From assembly GCA_033819885.1 (NCBI GenBank), contig JAQYUZ010000040.1, forward strand, positions 101,576-165,575: a stretch of 64,000 bases of DNA, in the 5' to 3' direction. Origin of the DNA: Microbotryomycetes sp. JL201. Taxonomy: Eukaryota; Basidiomycota; Microbotryomycetes. The notes under the pieces were generated by a model. It was not told the DNA's origin. It saw only the letters and a program-made list of their open reading frames with translations, and searched no databases. Below are positions 10,798 to 23,258 of the stretch, piece by piece (within the stretch, counting starts at the first letter, position 1; each line of letters opens with the position of its first letter). Made by a program: the position numbers and the translations under genes.

Positions 10798-13700
10798 TCA
10801 ACCCATATTGAGCCGCTGCATATTCCTATCCAACGACTGATGTCTTGCTCCCGCTTTCTCATTAAATTGCCCTCGACCGGTGCCACCCGCATTGTTTTTC
10901 GTCGTTTGGGGAGTTCGAGGTTTGTTTGGATCGAATAAGGCGGTTGATCTCGGTGGAGGCCGTCTCAAGTCTGGTCCAGACATGATTGGACCCGAACCCG
11001 ATGGTGGAACAAAGTACATTGGCATCGCCGGTGTCTGACCGTGTTGGACGACTTGATCCATCTGATTTGGGAACATTGATGGACCCATTCCGAACGTCGG
11101 ATGGGGGTAAGGCACGGACGGATGTGGATAAGGACCTCCTGCAAACGAAGGCGGTGGTGGCACCGGGGCCCATGCGGTTGGGCGTCGTGAATGAGGTTCG
11201 ACGAGATACGGACCGCTTTGTTCTGGTGGAGCATGTCCAGCTGTCATACTCGACGATTGCCAAGCAGAGACAGATCCAGGTCCGGACGAAGGCATACGCT
11301 CGGGCGGGGCCGGGCCGCGCACGAGTCCTTTGAGGTGACCTCCTCCTCCAGCAGAAGAAGTGGACATCGAACCATCCTCTGACGCGGCCGAGGCCGAGCC
11401 GAAGGACGAAGCTCTAGATTTTTTGCTACCAGCCGTCGAGCTGTTGCCGCCCGACGAATGCCTCGACACCCACGTCGGTTTCGCAGGCAAGCTCGGGTGA
11501 GGCTTCGCTCTTATCGTTCCTGAAACGGACTGAAGAGCCCCGGTCTCGTCGTGATCATTGGTCCCGTCGTTCTCGTCAGATTTGACGCTAGCGCGCTCGC
11601 TCGCGTCGCCGCTGCTGAGCTTGGACCCCGCTTCCTCATCTACGTTCGAGTTGCCAATAACCGAATTGACCGATTGACTAGCCGAGTACGACGTTCGCTT
11701 GATCGGTACACGGTGTGGCACATGTCCGCTCGAGCTTGATCGCGTGCTCGCCACCGAAGTCGAGGACTGGAAAGGTCCGCCGACGCATGCGGCGCTGGTA
11801 CCACCACCACCACTACCGCCACCGCCACCCGACGCATTGCGACTAGAAGTCGACCCTTGCGGTACACCGACGACGCTGCCGTCTGCGAAACGCATCAAGT
11901 AGGTCGAGCTTGTCGACCCTCGCTCTGATGGAGTCGAGCTCCGACCGTGCTGCGACGATCCGACAGAGCTCGTCGACAGAGCCGGAGACGGCAAGGGCTG
12001 AGATCGTGACCAAGATTGCTGTTGATGTTGGGTTTGCTGTTGCTGCAACACGTCCCCGTGCGAATTTCCCAGCGGCGGAAATGCGGTTATGGAGGCCGGA
12101 TGCGGATAAACCAGTGAATGAACAGGAGACGCGTTGGGCCCAGTGCTGAAGGTTTGCTGCTGTTGGTAGACGTACGTTTGTCCGGCATACTGCTCGTGCA
12201 CTTCGGAATACATGTACCCGCTGCTCCAGTCCGGAGGTTGATCAAAAGGTGGAGCCGAAGGTCGCAGGTAAGGCGCTCCGAATGACGACATGGACGTGGA
12301 TGTTGACGGACCATATGTCGAACTGCCTTGAACGCCAGAGTGTACGCTCGAAAATGACGCCTCGGAAGGCGGTGCCCTCCCGCCCACTGACATGGCTGCA
12401 CTACTCCGAGAACGGGTCGAACCGGCCGAGTTCGGACGCGTGATGACAGCAGGCGAAGTCGTGCTCGTAGGTGATTCGGTCACGGACGACGGAGGCTTCG
12501 GCTCATCCTGCTGGCTGAAAATGCGGTCCCTAGCCTCTTTGTACGCCGCCTCCCTCTCTTCCAGCGTCATGTCTTTCCTACTCTTGAGCGCTCTGGGGTC
12601 GTCTTCCGCAGCGCCTGTAGATGACGAAGCTGACGACGTTGACCGGGGGGGACCCGACCTCGGCAGGATCCTGAGAATCTGCGGCGACTGTGAGGCAGTT
12701 TCTGCGACATTTATAAGTGCAGGCGACACGGACGAAGATGTAGCGAGCTGCGGGGGCGTCGATGTGCCCGAGTGAATACGTAATGGACTCGACGAGGTCG
12801 AGCTGGTGACTAAATTGTCGTCTTGCACCGGTGGTGGCACGAATTCGGCCAGTTTGTGGTCGGGCCTGCAGAATGTTGAGATCAACAGGATGCTTGGAAT
12901 GGGAAAGGTGCAATACTTGCATTCTAGTCCGGTCCGATTTGACGAGGACTACCATGCCAGGCGATGCTGCTCCGGGTGTGATAGCCCAAGACGCCACTGG
13001 CGCTGCTTCGACTTCTCGGATGATTCCAAATACATCCGCCAAGCGATGCAGCAGTAACCGTTGGTACGAATTGAGATTTGGCGGAAAGTAGGGCGGAGAC
13101 AGTGGCAACCGCGTAGCGCTGCATCGCAAGAGCTCGTTCAGCGGCACGTTCGGACATTTCCAAAGCGGAAACGCACGCGTGGCTAGCAACGAAGCGTTCC
13201 ATTTCCGTTTCTGCTCTCAGGAGAAAGATGCGATCGCGCGTGTGGCCAAGCGCCGTCAGCAGCACTTGGTCCAGTTTTGGCGGCGAACGAGTTTTGCCAG
13301 CTTGGTCCGATGCTCCGACACCACCTGTTTGATCGCCAACGAGGTTCTGCGAGTCGTTAGCGACATCGCTCGTTGTTCCGTTCGACTGCGCAGCGTCGTC
13401 TGTCGCGCTTGTACTATGGCGTTTCGACCTGGTATCGACCGTGAGAAGTTTACTTTCACTACTCGCGCGATGCAAAGTCGAGTGTGAGCCGTCCGCGCCG
13501 TCATGTGGTTGCTCCCCGCCGTCGTCCTCGAGGGTTGGCGTTGATGAGGCCATGGCTGACGCCGGTCGCCTCAGCAATGTCACTTTGCGCAAGTTTGTGA
13601 CGTGGTGAGCCGGTGTGTCCCCAGCTAGGGCGGTAGTGTTGGCGGGCGAGCCGTTTGTTCCGTCGTCCGATGGCCGCACAGCGATCGTCTCTCGGCGGTC

Positions 13701-13877
13701 AGCGTTCGCCGAGCTGCTCGACGCCTCGTGAGCGCCAGTTTGCCCGTTTTGATGCGCTCGAGGGTCGATTTGTGCTGTTGCGGTTGGCGTATCGCCCGCT
13801 GAGCCGAGTCGTCCGGGCTCGAGCTCGGGCGACGACGTTGGTCGCCCGCCACGGCCAACTGCTTGTTCGCCAGACAT
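10798..13877 (-). CDS. R3H-SUZ domain RNA-binding protein
   Basis: Exons are 13877-13177, 13118-12921 and 12865-10798 (about 990 residues). A disordered N-terminus leads into the R3H domain: LDQVLLTALGHTRDRIFLLR, then ERFVAS, joined across a 58-nt intron to LPLSPPYFPPNLNSYQRLL and HRLADVFGI. The second intron has a GC donor (GCAAGT at 12920) and restores DRTRMPDHKLAEFVPP, the usual bridge to the SUZ motif (KDMTLEEREAAYKEARDRIF, near 12590). The rest is Ser/Pro/Gln-rich with Gly runs. R3H plus SUZ proteins bind single-stranded RNA; targets here are unknown. An adjacent GT donor (GTATTG) would give an alternative frame that omits SUZ and stops at 12578. Confidence 0.85.
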
Positions 13878-14248
13878 CGCTGGCGACAGTCAGAGGCGCG
13901 AGCCGGACCCTGCGCACGGATCAGGTCACAAGCTGACGCACCGGCGCGATTCGTCAACTTTGACCCAAAAACTCCGCAGCACAGCCGGAAAGCGCACAAC
14001 CTTGTATCACAATCACATTCAAAGCGACCGAAAGCTTTCAGTTGTAACAATTTGTGGTCCATCGACCTGACTTGATTTCCGAGTAATACGTCCATGTGAA
14101 ACAAAAAGCGACTCTCTTAGGCGCGCTTGGGCCTCTGCACCAAGTTGAGCAATCGAATCGGATACAAGTGCAAAAGAAGCGACAGAGATATACGCCAAAC
14201 AAAAATAATGTACAGAGCTACTTCATGTCACAAGGCCAAGTTTCATGC

Positions 14249-17200
14249 TCAACCATCAATCGCGCCACCACCTGTCCTCGTAATGATCAATCCCAAACCA
14301 CTGCCACGCGTCTTGACGGCGCCCTCCTTTTCCAATTCTTTCAAAACTTCACCGAGCTCGCCGTCGTCGACTGGTACCGAACTTTGATCTGCCAAAGTCT
14401 TTTTCAACTCTGTCCGCTTGATGCCGTTCGGTTTGGCGTTGATCAACGAGACCACTTCACGTCGCAACGCTCCCAGCATTGACCTTTGTCTGGAAGATTG
14501 TCCACCGAGCAAGTCCAAGTCAATCAGACCCGTCACAGGGTCCGTAGCAGATTCCTTGAGCGCGTCGCGGATCAACCGGTTCGCTTCTTGAACGTCCTGC
14601 ACTTCGACATGCAACGAATACCTCATTCGAGCATGCGCTTCAGACAAACGGATCATGGACTCGAGCTGTCGGGTCGTTGCCGTAATGCGTCGGCTAGACG
14701 TGCGAGCGTCGGCGCCAAGGTTGCGCATGTCGACGTACGCTTTGACGAGCGCGTCGGAAGCTTCGCCAGTCAAAACAGGATGAATGTGGTTGCGCGCCCA
14801 CGAAATATATGCTGACAAGTCTTCAACTTTCTGTAAACAATACAAACGGGAGCTGATCAGAACAGTCTCTCAAGATTTCGAGGGCGGTGCTGATGCGCTC
14901 ACCATGATGTCTGTGCCAGCAGTCATCGGTCGATCTTCCAAATACAGAGAAACCAAGTGAGACGCCAGCCGTCTATCGTTGGCTTCGTCAATCCGGTCCA
15001 AGACGAGATACAGCAAGTCGAAACGTGAGATCAACGTCGGTGGCAAGTCAATGTTGCGCGTGATTGGCCAGTTGAGATTGTACTTGCTGCCGACAGGATT
15101 GGCTGCCGCCAAGATGGAGGTGCGCGCATTCAGAGTTGTAATAATTCCAGCCTTGGCAATCGAGATGGTTTGTTGTTCCTGAGCAATCCGGCGCGCACTT
15201 GTTAGAGGACAGGGTTCAGCCAACCATGACTGATTTTTTGGGCTCACCATAACTTCGTGCAACACACTTCGAGTAGAGTCGGACATCTTATCAAACTCGT
15301 CAATGCAGCAGATGCCGCCATCAGACAAGACGAGCGCGCCACTGTACGGAAGACGGCTATCAGTCGAGCACGACCAATCAGACCACCGCGTACCCACCTT
15401 TCAAGAACAAGCTGCTTCGAGTCGGGGTCGCGTGTCACATACGCCGTCAGACCAACGGCGGATGAACCTTTGCCGGAAGTGTAAACGCCACGTGGCGCAA
15501 TCTTGTGCACATACTGCGTTCGCGATCAGACGTAAGTGAGAGAGCTTGCATGCAGCAGACGTTCGCGGCTGAACGACTGACCTGCAAAATCTGCGACTTG
15601 GAGGTACCGGGATCACCAACGAGCAACACGTTGATGTCGCCGCGATACCTTGGCCCGCCGCCTCCGCCACCTTTCGCGATGTTCTTATTCGTGCCACCGA
15701 ACAGTTGCAACAAGATGCCCTTCTTAACGTCGTCCATCTCCCAGATTGAAGGCGCCAACGACCTTGCCAAATAGTCGTAAATGTCTGGTCTCCTCGATAT
15801 TTCTACCAAACGCTCCTTGAGCTTCGCTTGAACGGTCGCTTCTCGGTCTTGTGCGACGTTATTCTCGTCGTCCATGTCCATCTCGTGTGTAGGCTCATCC
15901 TCAGTCTCTCCACCGATACCGATCGTGCCACGTCGATCGTCTGCCAACCTCGTTGACGAATCGACGCCCATGCGACGCTTGTCCGTTTTGCGCACATGTA
16001 CGACGTCAAGGTACGTCTTGAACAGAGACTTGACGGTGCGTACACGTGGGTTGATGCGAACGGTGGCGGACCGGAAGATACCGGTCAACGAAACACGGTC
16101 TCCCGGCTTGATAGAGTCGACGAGCTCGTCATACAGACACAGCGAGACGGTATGGGGCGTTTGACCGTCAGGAACGGCGTCTGAGATCATGTGGGATTAG
16201 AAAACGCCTATGGGGCCGTCGATTCACGGCGCCTGCTCACCTGGCGTCTCTTGTAGCCTGACAACTTGACGGTCTGCAAACTCGCATCGGTTGTGAACCA
16301 TATTCATCGAACCGACTTGACCGCAAACTTCTCGTGGGCATTTCTCGGGCTCGGCAATCTGCCCTCGATCAATCTCGACCGTCATCGAGTGCGAGCAAAC
16401 ACCACATCGGAAGAACGCTGGGCACGACAAGCATCAATACTTGTGCTGACGAGACAACAGCCGAGCAATACTAGACTGACCAACTTTCATATCTGGGATG
16501 ACGGCAGTTGCGCGAATCGCAAGACCTTTGATGCATACAATCTTGTCGATGTCTTGCGGATTCAAATCGCGCAAATTCACGTGGCGTTGTCCGCCAAACG
16601 GACGAATTTTAAAAGTTGCTGCCTCCATCTGTTCAGCGCGCTGGTTGTTTTCGGCACGCTGGGTCGCATTGCCCAAGTTTTCGTACGCAAAGTCGAGCGC
16701 GGCGTCCTTGAGAACTTGATCGAGGATTGGCACGACTTCATGGGGATAATTTTGCAAGTTGCGGTACAGCTTGCCAAATTCTTTGTCCTTTTTGGACACG
16801 TCGAGCCCTTGCCTCTCGCGGTGCCTGAATGCGAGCAAGTCAATCACGTCCAAGTTCAGATTGGTCTGGCCAGTGTCGCGCATGCGCTCGAGATAATGCT
16901 GGTAAATTTTCCTTCCTGGTGCCTCTTTGGCGTACGCAAAGTCGACAGCGGCACGCTCGAGCTCGTCTTGAGCTTCGGCAAACCGTTCGGCATCGTAAGT
17001 TTGACGATCCTCGGCCCTGAAATCGTCCAAGAACCATCTGAAAGCGCTCATAGTTGATGCAATTGTCACGTCAGTGCCCCAAATGACGGTTACGGCCTCG
17101 TTCTCTTCTTCGTCTTCCATGTTTTCGTCCTGGCCGTTGCCACCGACGCCGCCTGCAATCGAGGATGTCGGCATCTGATCTCGCTGGCGTCCACCGGACG

Positions 17201-17860
17201 CGGCGGACGACGTTGGTAGGCCAGGACCATTCTGTCTGTTCCGAGTGGCGGATGAGCGATGTTGTCGGATTGGCGTTAGAGGGAGGCCCGAATGGATATC
17301 GCCGCGATGAGCCCGTCTCGGGGTAGGTGAGCCTCCTTCGGACCTTTCGGGCACATGAGGACAGTCAGGTTCTCCAAGCCTCGTTTCGTATCGATCTCGC
17401 GCTTGCTGCGGCTTACCCAGGGAAAAACAAGGGCGAGTCGTCGCGGTTCTGGCGCGAAGTGCCACCGGCAGGATCGGACGAAGGTCCTCCTGCCGAGCTG
17501 GCTCCTCGCGCGCCAAAAAGGGCTTGTTGCCGCAGACTGTTTGCTGGGCGCGATGCTGACGACGACGGGAATGGCAGTGGAGACGACCCTGCGAGAGGAG
17601 CAAACAGTCAATCAATCTGCGGACGGGCCGGGCGACTGTAGCTTGCCTGCTGGTGCGTCGCTGTTGAACAAGCGACGTCGGTTCAGATCTGCTTGAGAGT
17701 TCTCGTTACCATGTGAAGCGTCCGATGAAGGGTGTAGGCCGCCTGCGCTGCTCGAAGGGAAAGCGAGCGGCGAGGACGCGCCCATCTCGGCCTGCTGCTG
17801 GCCCGCCGTGGGCTGTGATTGCTGTTGTACATCGTCCAAGTCCATATGGTCGTCGTCCAT
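14249..17860 (-). CDS. MCM4: DNA replication licensing factor MCM4
   Basis: Nine exons: 17860-17647, 17589-17417, 17343-16481, 16417-16241, 16180-15582, 15513-15398, 15341-15248, 15178-14903 and 14830-14249. The N-terminus is Ser/Pro-rich with [15 protein letters not shown], typical of Mcm4. The zinc finger reads [12 protein letters not shown] ... CPREVCGQ. The AAA core has Walker [12 protein letters not shown], Walker [10 protein letters not shown] and the arginine finger region [16 protein letters not shown]. It is one of the six subunits of the Mcm2-7 helicase that unwinds replication origins. The second exon ([11 protein letters not shown] ... DDSPLFFPG) lies in a frame of its own and needs a GCAAGC donor at 17646, with less conservation to prove it than for the other GC introns. 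Confidence 0.95.
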
Positions 17861-18331
17861 GGCGGCTGTGAGTATGCCAGAGTCAGCAGTGCGATCAATG
17901 TCGTGCGGCCGTCCGACGCGTCGTCAATTCGCCTGGGCTGCACGCGAGCAACAGATGCCTGACAAGGCCAAACACGACCTTGAGCAGTGGGCTGCTCAGT
18001 TTGAGGCATGGACTCGGTCTCACCTGCGTTGTACCCGAGAGCTGAACGTATTCGGCGAGCGTCAGAAGGATGGAACACGCGCGGCGGCGGCGGGCTCGAC
18101 ACGCGACGCGACGCGTAAATGCCGACAAAATACCTTAATTGTCAAATGCGATTCGTTTTCTCGTTCGCAAAAATCAGCAGGGTGCTCTGGATGATTAGAT
18201 ACGCTATAACAGGCTGGAACAAATGTGGCTGCACGAGCCTATCAGCAAGCAACCCAATGGGGAAAGTACTCGCTGGGGAGGTTCGACGTCCCCAGGAGCT
18301 CGTTGCTTCCGTGCCAAACTAGCAACGATCA
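17861..18331. promoter_or_regulatory. Divergent intergenic region MCM4 / GDSL esterase
   Basis: About 470 bases separate the two divergent start codons. It must contain both promoters. I see no clear TATA box, repeat or conserved ORF in it. Confidence 0.4.
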
Positions 18332-20130
18332 ATGAGAGCGAGGCGGCGGCTTGGGGCAACCATTGCCGCCTGCACGTGCTTGCTCCCTGGCACTGTCAGG
18401 AGTCAAACACCCGGCGTCGTTCAACCAAACGTCACTCTTTCGCAGATTCAGCACATGTATGTTCATAGGGACAGACGTTGCACCCATTGGATGACTTGTA
18501 CTGACTTCACGGTCGCACGTCGGATTCAAGCTTTGCGTTTGGAGGTGCGTGTACAGCCTTCAGTCAACACTCGGCATGTTTCAGCTGACAACGCTGCGAT
18601 CCGCACAGACTCATACACTGCAACTGGCTACGATCCAACAAAGGGCTTGCTCAATATCCCGCTTATCGGTGGGGTCAGTCCGCTTGCCTGTGGTCCGCTT
18701 TGCCACCGTAGCTCATGTAGCCATTCCGACCTTGGCTGCAGACTAGCTCCGGAGGCCTCAGTACGTCCTTGGTGTGAACGACATGTACTCGAGCGCCATT
18801 CCCGTTGACTCATGTTTCCATTTGTACGCAGATTGGCTTCAGTTCATCGCAACAGGAAATCCTGCTACTCAAGCATCCTTCTTCTCGTTTGCACAGTTTG
18901 GTGCAAACACGAATGCTTCCGTCATTTCAATTGAAGACAGCACAGTGCCTGATTTAGTCGACCAGGTCCGACAATGGCAACAGTTCTTCGTGCCACCACC
19001 GGCAGCCGTACCGTGGACAAGCCAAAACTCGCTCTTTGCCGTGTGGGCCGGCATCAACGACATTGGCAATGCGCTCGTCAACAATCAGTCATTCCCTGAC
19101 GCGCTGCCTGCTTTGTCGAGAAGCTATGCCGGCCAAGTCGACGCTCTATATCGTGCCGGGGCACGCAATTTCCTGTTCCTGACGGTTCCTGCCATTGAAA
19201 AGTCACCATTGATCTCGGGCTGGGGCAATGATGCAGTCGAGATTGTGTCGAACAACATTGGCATTTTCAATGACGCGTTGACAGAATACTGCAATGGCTT
19301 ACAAACCGTATATCCGGATGCGTTTTACGTGCTCATTGATTCGCGACCGGTCTTTGATGCGGTACGTCCACGCTGAGGCCTGCCAAAGGACAACAGACAC
19401 TCACGTGAATTGTAAAAGATCTTGGCCAGTCCTCTACAGTACGGGTTCACCGATACGACAGAGTAAGCTTTGCTGAGCATTCGAGAACGACATAAGCACT
19501 CAGTCTGTTGTCGCCAGCGCATGTCCATTGTACGACTTTATCGACAACGATCCAAATTTGTACCTGCCCTTGTGTCCTTGGCCTCTACCTCAATATTTCT
19601 GGAGGAATGATTATCATCCTACATGGCGTGTACATCAATTACTTGCTACAGGTGAGCCATCGTCGTGATTTGACGGTTAATGATATCCATATTTCTCTGT
19701 GCTCAATTGACAAACAATCGCTTCAACAAACACAGTCGTCAAAGATCTGATGAGTCCTCAACTCGCCACAAACTCTCCAACACTGGTACCGACGACCGCT
19801 CCAGCGTTGTCTACTACGTTTACGATAGCCAGACCAACTTCAACAATACCTAGTTCGTTATTGACTAGTCGAGCGACAAATGCAGCTTCGATCGTCGCCG
19901 GCAGACCGATCGGAACTGGGTCAACAGCTGTCGTCTCGACAATGTCCGATAGTGCGATCGGCTCTGCCACAGAACAGGATTCTACCAGTTTGTCAAGGGT
20001 AGCTACCGGGTCAAACACTCAACCGACAGCCACGCCGACAAGTCAAAGTTCGAGTTTGCTAGAGAGTCTGTCGGGTTTGAAAATAGGGGTAGCTTGCACC
20101 ATCGCGTTGGTTTTATACTGGAGCTCATGA
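18332..20130 (+). CDS. GDSL acetylesterase (CE16-like), GPI-type
   Basis: Nine exons: 18332-18456, 18531-18544, 18609-18673, 18742-18760, 18832-19361, 19419-19462, 19518-19651 and 19736-20130 can be placed with GT-AG introns (eight listed; more would not be needed). The N-terminus looks like a signal peptide. Splicing the 14-nt exon yields IFAFGDSYTATGYDP, the GDSL block with the catalytic Ser; the 19-nt exon yields TSSGGLNW. Block III WAGINDIGN and the terminal DYHPT with catalytic Asp and His follow. A Ser/Thr-rich tail ends in the hydrophobic GLKIGVACTIALVLYW, a likely GPI-attachment signal, so the enzyme is probably wall- or membrane-bound. Family role: deacetylation of wall polysaccharides; the substrate is inferred only. 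The count of exons I support is eight. Confidence 0.85.
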
Positions 20131-20249
20131 TGCAGTATCTCATTTGCGGCTTTGCGACCTTAGATACGTCCCCGTGACTTTGCTCATGTTGCACATTCGT
20201 TACTTTTTTCCCTTTGTCGGCTCTAAAGAAGAATGGATCGGCCTGATTT

Positions 20250-21983
20250 CTATTGCTCTTCTCCTCCCTTGAGGTCAGTCTTTTTCAAGCCACCTTCCTG
20301 AGCAATCTTGAGGTATTCGAAAATCACTGAAAAGTCACGGTCCGAGAATTCTTTACGGTTCGTCAACGCATTGTACAAGGTCGTTGTCAGACCTCCCAGT
20401 GGCAATGGAGTGTTTGTCTGTTTCGAAGCCTCAATTGCTAGGTTGAGATCTTTCCGAAGCGGAAGATTTGGGTCAGTCCACGAGACTCAGATAGGAGCAA
20501 GCGAGCGGCTAACCTTTCGTCATGAGCTTTGTCAGAAATCTGGACGGGATGAGCGGTCGAAATCGGTGGTCAACGATAGCGCATCATCGAGAATGACGCC
20601 GAACGCGAACTCACCCGCCCTCGTAATTGCGATCTGCCGGTGGCTTGACCTGGGGCAATGCACCTGGTGCCGGATTATTGACTTCTGACGCCCAGCAGCG
20701 GCCAGTCTGTGAATCGCATCCATTGAGCACATCTTCTACACCTGCCCTGCCATCAGGCAAGAAACTGACCGAAGTATTGATAACGGACGCGAGCAAGTCG
20801 GGCGAGAGGCCAAGAGTCTGTCCCAGCAACATGGCCTCACTGAAATCGAAGAATGATGTAAGCAGCTGTCTACCGCGGAAGCTTGTGCAACCGAGAACTA
20901 ACGCTGTACCGGCCATCTCGATGCCGAGCAACAAGCTAGAGAAAAGTCTATCAGTCTTGATCGTTTGCCGGAATGCTGGCGAGCAGAAGCTCACTTGTTG
21001 CAGATCTTGGCGACCCTATGAGCGTCATAGCACACAGAAGCGAGAGTCAGCTCCAAGAGCAAGGACACGAGAGCGCTTGAGAATCGCTTACAGCCCGTTG
21101 CCCGATCCTCCGCAATGAATCGCACGCTTGCCCATCATCTGAAAGTATTTCTCGGCGCGTCGGAAGCTGTCACAAAAATTGTCAAATTACTATGTGATCG
21201 GATGTCATGTTCCACTGACGCCTCATCTGCACCGCCCACCATGAACGACAGGGTGCCCGAGGCAGCACCAGTGACTCCTGCAAGTCAAGTCGCTCAGCTT
21301 TTGCACGAGTTGATCGTGGCGGTTCTCGATCTCCTCACCTCCAGACACTGGTGCGTCAAGCATAGTGGCGCCAATGGCGGCCATCTGACTTGCCACGTCC
21401 TTTGCGATCGCCTGATCGAGCGTCGTGCTATCAATTAGCAATGTCTCTTGACGTTTTTCATTGTCCATCTCTTTCAATGCCTCCGCAATGCCATTTTCGC
21501 CCAAGTAGACCTCTTGCACGTGTGGGGACGAGGGCAAGACGGTGATGATCGTAGAAGCTAATCTTGCGACGCCTGCTGGACTTGAGGCTGGAATAACGTC
21601 CCTGCCCGAGTAGCTGCGCGTGTGCTCGTTCAAAAAATTGTCGACTGCCGGTTGGTGTGCGTCGTACACGACAAAGCTCGGCAAGGGAGGTTTTGACGAA
21701 GACGAGGACGAGGGGATGCTTGACTGCTGGACGTGCTGCTGAAATGCCTTGTTGACGACGTTTGCAGCCATGCCTCGTCCCATTGCGCCTGTGTGTCCAA
21801 TCGTCAGTGAGTGAGCATGTCTAACGTGCAGAGCTCAGGCAAAGATTCGCCCCGCCGCAAGCCGCAAGTGGGGCACACCGGCTCGTGACCATCCTGGTCG
21901 AACGGATCCGAGCACGTACCCAGTCCGATGAAGCCGATTGATTGGCTGCGGTTGGCGTGCAGCAGTAACCTGGTCGGCAGCAT
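20250..21983 (-). CDS. 3-hydroxyisobutyrate dehydrogenase, mitochondrial
   Basis: Nine exons: 21983-21920, 21788-21339, 21277-21220, 21166-21092, 21015-20995, 20935-20903, 20839-20615, 20539-20514 and 20449-20250. The start MLPTRLLLHANRSQ is presequence-like and runs into the NAD-binding motif SIGFIGLGAMGRGMA. The substrate motif DAPVSGGVTGAASGTLSFMVGG is split by an intron. The catalytic region is GGSGNGLVAKICNN, with the active-site Lys, partly on a 21-nt exon. The ending is LTKLMTKDLNLAIEAS. Reaction: NAD-dependent oxidation of 3-hydroxyisobutyrate to methylmalonate semialdehyde in valine breakdown. A polar insert (QHVQQSSIPSSSSSSKPP) and another between the VINTS and NYEGG segments make it longer than usual. 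Confidence 0.9.
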
Positions 21984-22374
21984 CCTGGACGATGAGCTAT
22001 TTGCTTGGCGCGCGAGAGCGACACAGACACAGAGAGCGGTCGGGCCGAGACTAGTTTGTGCTGGCCAATCAATTCAGATTTGCGCGGTTGACAGAAATGG
22101 CGATCTGAGCCAAAGCTACCTTGAAAGAGCGAGAACTAGCAAACGGAGGACAAACCTGCCGCTGCCGAGCAGCCGACGGCCGGACCGGCACGAGACTGGG
22201 TTGGTGTATCACCGTAATCTCGCGGAAATCATCTCCGTTCCGCCTCGTGTAAATATAGTATATGCAAGTAGCTCGAACTCGCAATGTGTTACGACGCCCT
22301 CTCCCGGCACGTGACTTTGGTCGACGTCACAGCGGAGACGGACGCGGCAGTTCCTTTCTTCTGTCTGGTGTCGA
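21984..22374. promoter_or_regulatory. Divergent intergenic region HIBADH / DUF4385 gene
   Basis: About 390 bases between two divergent starts. ORFs here carry no recognisable protein signal. It presumably holds both promoters. Confidence 0.35.
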
Positions 22375-23177
22375 ATGCCGCCAAGGTCGAAGCCCCGCGA
22401 ATTTCCTTTCTTCTTGCCATTCACACAGCTCGACCTACGGCAGCGACCAGACCTGTACCGGATCGGCAAGGGCGAGCAAGGTACGCACGCTCGCTCTCGT
22501 GCTACATCCGGTCTTGTTTGTTTGACAATGCATCGGCAATGCAGGCGTGCTGTCTGTCGAGCCATACAAATCAGAAATATTGCCACTCTGGAAGTTCAAG
22601 AATCCACAAGCAGCGACAGAGTCTTGTCGGGCGATCAGCGCCAAATTTCAAGAGTACAAGGCGCAACGAGACTTTGTCGGATGTGACATGGCACGCAAGT
22701 TTGTGCGTGATCAGATCCGCTTAAAGGACAGCGTAGCGGCAATTCTGCTGAAAAAGTTCAGACCCACAGATGCAAATGGGCTACACGAGATCGCGTCGTT
22801 ACGCAAACCACAAAGGTTTGTCCTCTGCTCGGACCCTTTGAGCCATGGGCTGTCCGACATGACCAACAGAACCACGTAAAACAGGCGGGAAAAAGTACAC
22901 GACAGATGCGTCGGGCAAACGAACGATGATCCCAAGGTTAGAGCTTGAAGACCAGGACCCGGACAAAGTCGAATCTGCTCGCATCTTTGCTGCCGGGCTC
23001 GAACAACTCAACGCAGACACAGTCTATGCCGAACTGAAACGAAAGCACTTGGACGAGCACGAGAGCAAAGACCTGGATCTGACAGGAATCCAAGTCATCA
23101 CAGGCGTGCCCGAGAAACGAGGTGGCGAGGCCAAAGGTGAGATTGGCAAAGCAAGCAAACGGGCTCGTAAATCATAG
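22375..23177 (+). CDS. DUF4385 family protein
   Basis: Exons are 22375-22480, 22545-22702, 22770-22815 and 22885-23177. The spliced protein reads LDLRQRPDLYRIGKGEQG, VLSVEPYKSEILPLWKFK, DFVGCDMARKF, then MQMGYTRSRRYANHKGGKKY, the pattern I recall for the DUF4385 family of unknown function. The 46-nt third exon lies in a different frame from an open reading frame that runs through it, so a naive translation gives a wrong sequence (GLHEIASLRKPQR). The Lys/Arg-rich C-terminus (GKASKRARKS) could be a nuclear signal. It is convergent with the quinone oxidoreductase gene, with about 80 bases between stops. Confidence 0.8.
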
Positions 23178-23258
23178 GAGGTATTTTGTGGAACACAACT
23201 TGGATTGGAACGAGCTTGTTGTATCGTACTTTTGCGCATCATTCTGACGGAAAAAGCT

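Noticed and set aside
22803-22884. Possible GC donor (GCAAAC) in the DUF4385 gene
   Set aside because: Using GT-AG introns 22703-22769 and 22816-22884 gives MQMGYTRSRRYANHKGGKKY, clearly the conserved frame, so no GC donor is needed.
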